DNA from: Herbidospora yilanensis
GTDB taxonomy: Bacteria > Actinomycetota > Actinomycetes > Streptosporangiales > Streptosporangiaceae
Direction: 5' to 3'
Length of the DNA: 64,000 nt
Assembly (NCBI RefSeq): GCF_001570565.1
Contig: NZ_BBXE01000015.1
Span: 1-64,000 of the forward strand
Shown here: positions 26,108 through 34,968 of the stretch, piece after piece
Position numbering within the stretch: the first letter of the stretch is position 1
How the letters are laid out: the number at the start of each line of letters is the position of its first letter
Notes under the pieces: model-generated
The model's input: the letters and a program-made list of their open reading frames with translations, nothing else
Databases searched by the model: none
What the model was told of the DNA's origin: nothing
Made by a program: the position numbers and the translations under genes

Positions 26108-27352
26108 ATGGCGCTCAACCACGACTTCGGACCCGCCGTCGCCCTCTCCTGCCGCGAGTGTGGCGCCCGTTACGACCTCGGCCCGATCTTCGCCTGTCAG
26201 GACTGTTTCGGGCCACTTGAGGTGGCGTACGACTTCGGGACCGTCAGCCGCGAGGACATCGCCGCGGGCCCGGCCAACATCTGGCGTTACCGGGCGCTGC
26301 TGCCCGTGCCGGCGAACGTCGCCGACAAGCCCAACCTCCAGCCCGGCTGGACCAAGCTCCACCACGCCGGGAACCTCGGCGCCGAGCTCGGGCTGCGCGA
26401 CCTCTACGTGAAGGACGACTCGGGCAACCCGACCCACTCGTTCAAGGACCGCGTCGTGTCGATCGCGGTCGAGGCGGCCCGCAACTTCGGGTTCACGACG
26501 CTCTCCTGCTCCTCGACGGGCAACCTCGCGGGCGCCGTCGGCGCCGCCGCCGCGCGGGCCGGGCTCGACTCGTGCGTGTTCATCCCGTCGAACCTCGAAG
26601 AGGCCAAGATCGTCGTCGCCAGCGTGTACGGCGGCAGGCTCGTCGGCATCGAGGGCACCTACGACGAGGTCAACCGCTTCTGCTCCGAGCTCATCGGCGA
26701 CCCGCTGGGTGAGAAGTGGGGCTTCGTCAACGTGAACCTGCGGCCCTACTACGCCGAGGGCTCCAAGACCCTGGCCTACGAGATCGCCGAGCAGCTCGGC
26801 TGGCGCATCCCCGAGCAGATCATCATCCCGATCGCCTCGGGCTCCCAGCTCACCAAGATCGACAAGGGCTTCAAGGAGCTCATCGCGCTCGGCCTGGTGG
26901 AGGACACCCCCTACAAGATCTTCGGCGCGCAGGCCGCCGGGTGCTCGCCGGTGTCGGCCGCCTACAAGGCCGGGCACGACGTCGTCCGCCCGGTGAAGCC
27001 CGACACGATCGCCAAGTCGCTGGCCATCGGCAACCCGGCCGACGGGCCCTACGTGCTCGACATCGCCCGGCGGACCGGCGGCGCCGTGGAGGACGTCACC
27101 GACCCCGAGATCGTCGCCGCGATCCGCCTGCTGGCCCGGACCGAGGGCGTGTTCGCCGAGACGGCGGGCGGCGTGACGGTCGGGGTGCTGCGCAAGCTCA
27201 CGGAGGCCGGGGTGATCGACCCCGACGCCACCACGGTCGTCCTCAACACGGGCGAGGGGCTCAAGACCCTCGACGCCGTCCAGTCGGAGGCCCGCCCGAC
27301 GGCTGTCATCCGTCCGTCTCTGGACGCCTTCCGTACCGCTTTCGCCAACTGA
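26108..27352 (+). CDS. metM: Threonine-synthase-like PLP enzyme, probable homocysteine synthase MetM
   Basis: Fold-type II PLP enzyme, 414 aa, of the threonine synthase family. A zinc-ribbon N-terminus (Cys15, Cys18, Cys30, Cys33), Lys113 in NPTHSFKDRV for PLP, the SSTGNLAG phosphate loop and IASGSQLTKI are visible. By homology alone it would be called thrC. However, it is controlled by a SAM riboswitch and followed 28 bp later by a MoaD/ThiS sulfur carrier. That is the arrangement of the MetM/MetO route described in Streptomyces, where MetM turns O-phosphohomoserine into homocysteine using carrier thiocarboxylate. I favour that role. ATG at 26108; a shared GAGGGAAAGG lies upstream. Confidence 0.85.
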   Translation: MALNHDFGPAVALSCRECGARYDLGPIFACQDCFGPLEVAYDFGTVSREDIAAGPANIWRYRALLPVPANVADKPNLQPGWTKLHHAGNLGAELGLRDLYVKDDSGNPTHSFKDRVVSIAVEAARNFGFTTLSCSSTGNLAGAVGAAAARAGLDSCVFIPSNLEEAKIVVASVYGGRLVGIEGTYDEVNRFCSELIGDPLGEKWGFVNVNLRPYYAEGSKTLAYEIAEQLGWRIPEQIIIPIASGSQLTKIDKGFKELIALGLVEDTPYKIFGAQAAGCSPVSAAYKAGHDVVRPVKPDTIAKSLAIGNPADGPYVLDIARRTGGAVEDVTDPEIVAAIRLLARTEGVFAETAGGVTVGVLRKLTEAGVIDPDATTVVLNTGEGLKTLDAVQSEARPTAVIRPSLDAFRTAFAN

Positions 27353-27380
27353 ACTAACGGTTCGTTAAGGAGAGTCAACA

Positions 27381-27656
27381 ATGAGTGTTTCTGTGCGGAT
27401 TCCGACGATTCTCCGTACGTACACGGGGGGCGCGGCCGAGGTGGCCGGCGAAGGGGCGACGCTGCGCGAGGTGTTCGAGAAACTCGACGCCGACTACCCC
27501 GGCATCGGGGCCAGGATCCTCGATGAATCGGGCAAGGTGCGGCGTTTTGTCAACGTCTACGTCGGAGAAGAGGACGTCCGATTCTCCGAAGGTTTGGACA
27601 CTCCAACCCCTGCGGGGGTACAGATTTCGGTGATCCCCGCCGTAGCCGGAGGGTGA
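27381..27656 (+). CDS. metO: MoaD/ThiS-family sulfur carrier, probable MetO
   Basis: A 91-residue ubiquitin-fold protein ending in the diagnostic Gly-Gly (PAVAGG), the residue pair that is adenylated and thiocarboxylated in sulfur carriers. Features are VRIPTILRTYTGG, LREVFEKLDADYPGIG and VNVYVGEEDVRF. AAGGAGAG precedes ATG. It shares the SAM-riboswitch transcript with metM and would pass sulfur to it. The activating E1-like enzyme is not in the window. It could instead serve another sulfur pathway, but the linkage to metM makes homocysteine synthesis the best inference. Confidence 0.88.
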   Translation: MSVSVRIPTILRTYTGGAAEVAGEGATLREVFEKLDADYPGIGARILDESGKVRRFVNVYVGEEDVRFSEGLDTPTPAGVQISVIPAVAGG

Positions 27657-27674
27657 CCTTCCGCAGCCTTTCCC

Positions 27675-27708
27675 ACACCCACGTACTCCTACAGTGCGTG
27701 GGTGTTTC
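27675..27708 (+). terminator. Terminator of metM-metO
   Basis: ACACCCACG (27675-27683) pairs with CGTGGGTGT (27697-27705), 13-nt loop, followed by TTCT. It starts 19 nt after the metO stop. Confidence 0.85.
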
Positions 27709-28012
27709 TATGTTTACCTGCACTTCTATCGTTATCGAAGCTTAATGAGTGCCATGGCATATGGTGCAATTCTCAACCAACCAATCTCTAACCGAAAAAG
27801 AAGCCCTCTCGCTTTGGGCGAACGACAGCGAGTCAGGGGCCGATTGACTCTGTTGTCCCACGCCTTGCCATGTGTATGGTCGAGAACGATCGACGTGGCC
27901 GGGCGCTGTGAACCTGCCCTTAAAGGGGCGTCACTCTTCCGGTGCGAAAGGTCACGGACCCAGCGGTGGAATGGGCGGGTCCGTTGCCAGGCCCAGCAAG
28001 AGGAGTCGGAAA
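27709..28012 (+). other. A+T-rich leader region of the cold-shock gene
   Basis: About 300 bp without a gene. The segment 27709-27800 is strikingly A+T-rich for this genome, with runs such as TTATCGAAGC, AACCAACCAATC and CGAAAAAGAAG. It contains the csp promoter and probably a long 5' leader. Cold-shock mRNAs often use long structured leaders to sense temperature; that role here is inference. Open frames in the segment lack coding character. Confidence 0.5.
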
Positions 28013-28213
28013 GTGGCGCAGGGCACCGTCAAATGGTTTAACGCGGACAAGGGCTACGGCTTCATCGCGGTAGACGGTGGTAAGGACGTTTTCGTCCATT
28101 ACTCGGCAATCATGATGGACGGCTACAAGGCCCTCGAGCAGGGCCAGCGTGTCGAGTTCGACATCACGCAGGGACAGAAGGGCCCGCAGGCGGAGGCTGT
28201 CCGGACCGTCTGA
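28013..28213 (+). CDS. Cold-shock protein (CspA family)
   Basis: Single OB-fold RNA/ssDNA chaperone of 66 aa. RNP-1 KGYGFI and RNP-2 VFVHY are intact. It starts [14 protein letters not shown] from GTG at 28013, with AGGAG seven bases upstream. It stands between metM-metO and groEL, the order I recall from Streptomyces chromosomes, but has its own leader and terminator. Confidence 0.95.
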   Translation: MAQGTVKWFNADKGYGFIAVDGGKDVFVHYSAIMMDGYKALEQGQRVEFDITQGQKGPQAEAVRTV

Positions 28214-28305
28214 TCCCCCGACCGCGAACCTTTTCGGCCACTCCCGCGTGAGCGGTTGAGAAGGGATCGGCTGTAACCCCCAACCCCACAACCCCAGCGA
28301 CCTGG

Positions 28306-28334
28306 AACCCGGCTCGCAGCCTGCGGGCCGGGTT
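28306..28334 (+). terminator. Terminator of the cold-shock gene
   Basis: AACCCGGC (28306-28313) pairs with GCCGGGTT (28327-28334), followed by TCTGCTG, about 90 bp after the csp stop. Confidence 0.65.
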
Positions 28335-28377
28335 TCTGCTGCCCGACCTCGCCTGACCTGCCCCTCCCGGTCTTCGG

Positions 28378-30181
<1,804 letters not shown>

Positions 30182-30202
30182 GTCCATCTCGCACCACAGA
30201 TG

Positions 30203-30230
30203 AGGCGGTCCCTTCCGGGGCCGCCTTCTT
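30203..30230. terminator. Terminator between groEL and the GNAT gene
   Basis: AGGCGGTCCC (30203-30212) pairs with GGGGCCGCCT (30217-30226), one G-U pair, TTCC loop, then TCTTCTG. Serves the convergent genes. Confidence 0.8.
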
Positions 30231-30235
30231 CTGTT

Positions 30236-30643
30236 TCAGAAGTGCCGCACCCAACGGCCCCACTGTTCCTGCAGGACGTATCCGGTCGCCGCCCAGGCGG
30301 GGTGGGCTTCGGTGTTGTCGTGCAGGACCATCGCGTCGACGCGGAACGCGCCGAACGCCTGGAATCGCTCCTCGGCGGCCGTGATGAGCTGCCGGGCGAT
30401 GCCCCTGCGGCGGGCTTCGGGCGCGACCGCGAGCCGGTAGAGGTGGGCCCGCCAGCCGTCCCAGCCGGCGATGACGGTGCCGGCGACGACGCCGTCGAGT
30501 TCGTACACGAGCAGCGCCTCGGGGTCGCGCTCGATGAGCGCGGCCACCTTCGCGGGGTCGTCGTGGCGGTCGGTGCCCTCGGCGGCGGCGACCCAGAACT
30601 TCAGGATCGCCTCGACGTCGGCCAGGGTGGCGGGGCGGATCAC
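30236..30643 (-). CDS. GNAT-family N-acetyltransferase
   Basis: A 135-residue acetyltransferase with the acetyl-CoA loop VAPEARRRGIARQLI (Arg/Gln-x-x-Gly-x-Gly/Ala type) and an N-terminal strand-helix pattern IRPATLADVEAILKFW. The GTG start overlaps the helicase stop in a GTGA arrangement, so the two are translationally coupled. The substrate is unknown. Some relatives modify amines or antibiotics; nothing here specifies which. Confidence 0.88.
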   Translation of the reverse strand: MIRPATLADVEAILKFWVAAAEGTDRHDDPAKVAALIERDPEALLVYELDGVVAGTVIAGWDGWRAHLYRLAVAPEARRRGIARQLITAAEERFQAFGAFRVDAMVLHDNTEAHPAWAATGYVLQEQWGRWVRHF

Positions 30644-32631
30644 AGCGCCTCCGGGAGCGGCTTGGCGTGCACCACGGTCAAGGTGGTGACCGCTCGGGTC
30701 AGGACGACGTAGAGGCGGGCCAGGCCCCTCGGTTCGGCGTCGACGATGTCGGCCGGTTCCGCCACCACGACGTGGTCGTACTCGAGACCCTTCGCCAGGC
30801 CCGCCGGCACGACGAGCACCCTCGCGCCGTCGCCGTCGGGGCCCAGGACCGGCGCGCCCAGGGCGGTCGCGACGGCCTCGGCGTCGGCGTCGCGGACGAT
30901 GACGCCCACCGAACCCTCGCCCGCGGCGCTCACGGCGTCTCTCACGGCACCGAGGACATCGGAGGTCTCCACCAGCCTCAGGGATCCCGCGCCGGGACGC
31001 AGCGAGCGCGGCGCGGCCAGTTCGGGGGCGATGCCGGGGAGCAGGCGGGCGGCGTAGTCGAGCACCTCGCGCGGGACGCGGAAACCGAGGGTCAGCTCCG
31101 TCACCAGACCCTCGGCGAAGCCGAGATGCGTCAGCACGGTCTGCCACGAACGCGCCGACCACGGCGTGGTGCCCTGCGCGAGGTCGCCCAGGATGGTCGC
31201 CGAACCGGTCCGGCAGCGGCGGCCGAGCGCGCGCAGTTGCATCTCCGACAGGTCCTGCGCCTCGTCGACCACCAGGTGGCCGTGGGAGGGGGTGCGGTCC
31301 ATCAGGTCGGCCAGCTCGTCGAGCAACGCTCCGTCGGCGCCGCTCCACTTCGCGCTCTTGTGGGACTTGTAGGGCTTCGTCCAGAGAAGCGCACTCTGCT
31401 CCTCGGGCGTCAGGTCGTCCTTGGCGGCCCTGGCCAGGAACTCCGGGTCGGCCAGCAGCCGGAAGAGCACCTGTTCCGGCACGAGCTTCGGCCAGACCTG
31501 GTCGACGACGGCCTTGACCGGCTTCGAGCGCGCCACCGCGTCCTGCACCCGGTCGTCGGGCGACTCCCCGCGCCGTTCCATCTGCACCAGCACCTGGTGG
31601 GCCAGCCGCTGGGCCAGCGTCGCCCGCCCGGGGTTGTAGCGGGTGGCGCCCCGCAGCGCGGCCACGATCTCGCGCACCTCGTAGTCGGCCACGCGGTAGC
31701 GGTTGGCCCCCTTGGTGACCAGCACCCCCTCGACCGGCTTCACCACGTGGAGCCACAACGCGCGCTTCAGCACCCGCGCCATCCGCGCGTCGCCCTTGAC
31801 CGCCGACACGGCGGGTTCCTCGGGGTGGGCGTGCTCTCCCAGGATGCCCGCCACGGTCGTCTGGTCGACCTTCACCTCGCCGAGCGCGGGCAGCACCGAG
31901 GAGATGTAGGACAGGAACGCGCGGTTAGGGCCCACGATCATCACGCCGGCGCGAGACAATTTCTCGCGATGGGTGAACAGCAGATAGGCCGCGCGGTGCA
32001 GACCCACCGCGGTCTTCCCGGTGCCCGGCGCCCCCTGGACGCACACGGTCACGCCGAGGTCGGCGCGCACGATCTCGTCCTGGTCGGGCTGGATCGTCGC
32101 CACGATGTCGCGCATCGGGCCGGTGCGCGGGCGCTCGATCTCGTCGGTCAGGATGCGCGAGGGGCCGAGGTCGCCGCCGTGGGCCAGGTCCTCGTCTTCG
32201 AACGCGGTGAGCTCGCCACCCTGGTAGCCGAACCGGCGACGCCGGTCGACGCCCATCGGCTCGGCCGGGCTGGCCTGGTAGAACGCCCGCGAGACGGGCG
32301 CGCGCCAGTCGATCACGAGCGCCCGGCCGCCGCCGTCGTGGACGTGCCTGCGGCCGACGTACAGCACCGGCGGGAGGTCGTCGGCGCCGTCGCGGTCGAG
32401 GCGGCCGAAGAACAGCGGAGTGTCGGGGTGGTCGGCGAGCGCCGCGACGCGCTGGTCGAGCAGACCCTGGAGCACCTGCCGGGAGACCCAGTCGCCGGCC
32501 ATGTCCGACGACAACGACTGCGCGTGCTCCCGCATGGCGCGCAGGGCCGCCCGCGACTCGTCGAGGTGCCGCCGTTCGTCCGCGAGGTCGTCGGCTGGCG
32601 GTATGTCGGGGGCGAGGGTGTGCTGGGGCAT
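30640..32631 (-). CDS. HelD-like UvrD/Rep-family ATPase, RNA polymerase associated
   Basis: Superfamily 1 ATPase, 663 aa, of the HelD type. HelD proteins enter the channels of stalled RNA polymerase and release it from nucleic acid. The Arg-rich N-terminal arm (DERRHLDESRAALRAM) is a predicted helical hairpin. Walker A is GAPGTGKTAV, Walker B is LVVDEAQDLS and the arginine-finger motif is in LYVVLTRAVTTLTVVH. A lineage called HelR gives rifamycin tolerance, but I see no rifamycin-associated element upstream. ATG at 32631 has GGAGG. It is co-transcribed with the GNAT gene. Confidence 0.88.
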   Translation of the reverse strand: MPQHTLAPDIPPADDLADERRHLDESRAALRAMREHAQSLSSDMAGDWVSRQVLQGLLDQRVAALADHPDTPLFFGRLDRDGADDLPPVLYVGRRHVHDGGGRALVIDWRAPVSRAFYQASPAEPMGVDRRRRFGYQGGELTAFEDEDLAHGGDLGPSRILTDEIERPRTGPMRDIVATIQPDQDEIVRADLGVTVCVQGAPGTGKTAVGLHRAAYLLFTHREKLSRAGVMIVGPNRAFLSYISSVLPALGEVKVDQTTVAGILGEHAHPEEPAVSAVKGDARMARVLKRALWLHVVKPVEGVLVTKGANRYRVADYEVREIVAALRGATRYNPGRATLAQRLAHQVLVQMERRGESPDDRVQDAVARSKPVKAVVDQVWPKLVPEQVLFRLLADPEFLARAAKDDLTPEEQSALLWTKPYKSHKSAKWSGADGALLDELADLMDRTPSHGHLVVDEAQDLSEMQLRALGRRCRTGSATILGDLAQGTTPWSARSWQTVLTHLGFAEGLVTELTLGFRVPREVLDYAARLLPGIAPELAAPRSLRPGAGSLRLVETSDVLGAVRDAVSAAGEGSVGVIVRDADAEAVATALGAPVLGPDGDGARVLVVPAGLAKGLEYDHVVVAEPADIVDAEPRGLARLYVVLTRAVTTLTVVHAKPLPEAL

Positions 32632-32755
32632 GACGGAGTGCCTCCTGCCGGAGTGGTTCGGGTGGGCGAACGGGCCAGCTTAGTCGGCCCTCCGGGCCAG
32701 GCCAAAAGGTTTATGGGCCGACTGACTCGCGTCGTGGCTGGGTAGGGCAGCAGAG

Positions 32756-33067
32756 GTGTTCCGTGGCCCGATCCCGCTCCCGCCCGCGCTGCCCGCCGCC
32801 GTCATGGTGCTGCTCGCCGCGCTCTGGGGTCTTTCCGTGTACGCGGGCTGGGGTCTGGAGGCGTTCTGCGCCAGCGGCGAACCGGCCGACGACTGCGGCG
32901 GCCGCATGGCCCTCGTGACGGCCGTCTCGTCGTTGTTCGCGGTCGTCGCGACGGCGCTCACGATCGGCGCGTGGTTGACCTGGCGCGCGCGTCTTCTCGT
33001 GTACGCAATCGCCGCATGGATGGGCGCGGAAGGCGTACTATTCGTCGGAGGTCTGGTCGCGCAGTAA
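32756..33067 (+). CDS. Small membrane protein, three predicted spans
   Basis: A 103-residue hydrophobic protein not recognised. Spans are PALPAAVMVLLAALWGLSVY, LVTAVSSLFAVVATALTIGAWL and LLVYAIAAWMGAEGVLFVGGLV. Two cysteines in the first loop (FCASGE, DDCGG) may face outside and form a disulfide. GTG start at 32756 with GGGCAGCAGAG upstream. Divergent from the helicase. A weak but coherent gene call. Confidence 0.65.
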   Translation: MFRGPIPLPPALPAAVMVLLAALWGLSVYAGWGLEAFCASGEPADDCGGRMALVTAVSSLFAVVATALTIGAWLTWRARLLVYAIAAWMGAEGVLFVGGLVAQ

Positions 33068-33277
33068 TCTCGCGAATACCCTCCGAAGTCTTAATCAATC
33101 GGTATGGGAAAAGCCCTAGAAAGGCGCGGCAAATCAGGTGATTGCCCAGGACAATGGGGGTATGCCCGAACCTGGGCGTTGATGCCATCTTTGGCTGTGG
33201 GGGCCAAGGGCGCGAGGGGGTGATGAGGTTGTCTCGGGCCTACGGAATTTCGTGGACTTAAGCATGTTTTCTAAGTG

Positions 33278-33309
33278 GACCCGGCGGGAGTTGTCCCGCC
33301 GGGTCTTTT
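33278..33309. terminator. Strong bidirectional terminator
   Basis: A perfect 12-bp stem GACCCGGCGGGA (33278-33289) with TCCCGCCGGGTC (33294-33305), GTTG loop, then TTTTG. It ends the minus-strand XPB gene at 33312 and the plus-strand membrane-protein transcript. Bases 33068-33277 hold nothing else I recognise. Confidence 0.9.
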
Positions 33310-33311
33310 GT

Positions 33312-34952
33312 TTACGCCAAGACGTCGTCGGCGTCGATGATCTGGTAGGCGTAGCCCTGCTCGGCCAGGAAACGCTGCCGGTGGGCGGCGAAGTCCTGGT
33401 CGACGGTGTCGCGGCTGACGATGGAGTAGAACCGGGCGCCCCCGCCGTCGGCCTTCGGCCGCAGCACCCGGCCGAGGCGCTGCGCCTCCTCCTGGCGCGA
33501 CCCGAACGTGCCCGACACCTGGATGGCGACCGCCGCCTCCGGCAGGTCGATGGAGAAGTTCGCCACCTTCGACACGACGAGGACCTGCAGCTCCTTGTCG
33601 CGGAACGCCTGGAACAGCCGCTCGCGCTCCTTCACCTTGGTCTCGCCCTTGATGACCGGCGCGTTCAGGTGCTCGCCGAGTTCGTCGAGCTGGTCGATGT
33701 ACTGCCCGATGACCAGGATCTGCTCGCCGGCGTGCTTCTTCACCAGCGCCTCGGTGACACGCAGCTTCGACGGCGTCGTGGCGGCGAACCGGTAACGCTC
33801 GTCGGTGTCGGCCATCGCGTAGGCGAGCCGTTCGTCGTCGCGCAGCGTCACCCGCACCTCGACGCAGTCGGCCGGGGCGATGTAGCCCTGGTTCTCCATC
33901 TCCTTCCAGGGCGCGTCGTAGCGCTTCGGGCCGATGAGGGAGAACACGTCGCCCTCGCGGCCGTCTTCGCGCACCAGCGTGGCCGTCAGGCCCACCCGGC
34001 GGCGTGCCTGGAGGTCGGCGGTCATCCGGAAGATGGGGGCGGGCAGGAGGTGGACCTCGTCGTACACGACCAGACCCCAGTCGCGTGCGTCGAACAGCTC
34101 CAGATGCCGGTAGACGCCGCCGCGCTTGGACGTCATCACCTGGTAGGTCGCGATGGTGACCGGGCGGATCTCCTTCTTCGTCCCGGTGTATTCGCCGATC
34201 TCGTCTTCGGTCAGGCTGGTCCGCTTGATCAGCTCGGTCTTCCACTGGTGGACGCTCACCGTGTTGGTGACCAGGATCAGCGTGGTCGCCTGCGCGTGGG
34301 CCATGGCCGCCGCGCCGACGATCGTCTTGCCCGCGCCGCACGGCAGCACGACCACGCCCGAGCCGCCGTGCCAGAACGCGTCGGCGGCCTCCTTCTGGTA
34401 GGGCCGCAGCGACCAGCCCTCTTCAGTGAGGGCGATCGGGTGGGCCTCGCCGTCGACGTAGCCGGCCAGGTCTTCCGCCGGCCAGCCGAGCTTCAGGAGA
34501 AGCTGCTTGATGTTGCCGCGCTCGCTCGGGTGGACGGCCACCGAGTCGCCGCCGAGCCGCTCGCCGACCATCGGCTGCACCTTCTTGGCGCGCAGCACCT
34601 CTTCGAGCACCGCCCGGTCGTTGCTGGTCAGCACCAGCCCGTGGACGGGGTGCTTCTCCAGGCGCAGCCGCCCGTAACGGGCCATCGTCTCGGCGACGTC
34701 GACCAGCAGCGCGTGGGGGACGGGGTAGCGGCTGAACCCGATGAGGGCGTCGATCACCTGCTCGGCGTCGTGCCCGGCGGCCCGCGCGTTCCAGAGGGCG
34801 AGCGGGGTGACGCGGTAGGTGTGGACGTGCTCGGGCGCGCGTTCGAGCTCGGCGAATGGCGCGATGGCCCGTCGGCACTCGTCGGCGCGCTCGTGGTCGA
34901 CTTCCAGCAGCAGGGTTTTGTCGGACTGGACGATGAGCGGCCCGTCGTTCAC
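33312..34952 (-). CDS. XPB/Rad25-type DNA helicase
   Basis: Superfamily 2 helicase, 546 aa, homologous to archaeal/eukaryotic XPB. An N-terminal helicase-associated domain (residues about 1-180) precedes Walker A PCGAGKTIV. Motif II is DEVH instead of DEAH. The XPB-specific RED motif appears in LVREDGREGD, and the thumb-like insert follows. Motif VI is QRLGRVLRPK. GTG start at 34952. It lies 16 bp after the larger helicase-associated gene in one operon. Its bacterial role is presumed DNA repair. Confidence 0.93.
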   Translation of the reverse strand: MNDGPLIVQSDKTLLLEVDHERADECRRAIAPFAELERAPEHVHTYRVTPLALWNARAAGHDAEQVIDALIGFSRYPVPHALLVDVAETMARYGRLRLEKHPVHGLVLTSNDRAVLEEVLRAKKVQPMVGERLGGDSVAVHPSERGNIKQLLLKLGWPAEDLAGYVDGEAHPIALTEEGWSLRPYQKEAADAFWHGGSGVVVLPCGAGKTIVGAAAMAHAQATTLILVTNTVSVHQWKTELIKRTSLTEDEIGEYTGTKKEIRPVTIATYQVMTSKRGGVYRHLELFDARDWGLVVYDEVHLLPAPIFRMTADLQARRRVGLTATLVREDGREGDVFSLIGPKRYDAPWKEMENQGYIAPADCVEVRVTLRDDERLAYAMADTDERYRFAATTPSKLRVTEALVKKHAGEQILVIGQYIDQLDELGEHLNAPVIKGETKVKERERLFQAFRDKELQVLVVSKVANFSIDLPEAAVAIQVSGTFGSRQEEAQRLGRVLRPKADGGGARFYSIVSRDTVDQDFAAHRQRFLAEQGYAYQIIDADDVLA

Positions 34953-34968
34953 GGGTGGAGCCCCCTAA

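Noticed and set aside
32632..32755. Rifamycin-associated element upstream of the HelD-like gene
   Set aside because: I could not find the 19-bp inverted repeat, so a HelR assignment is not supported.
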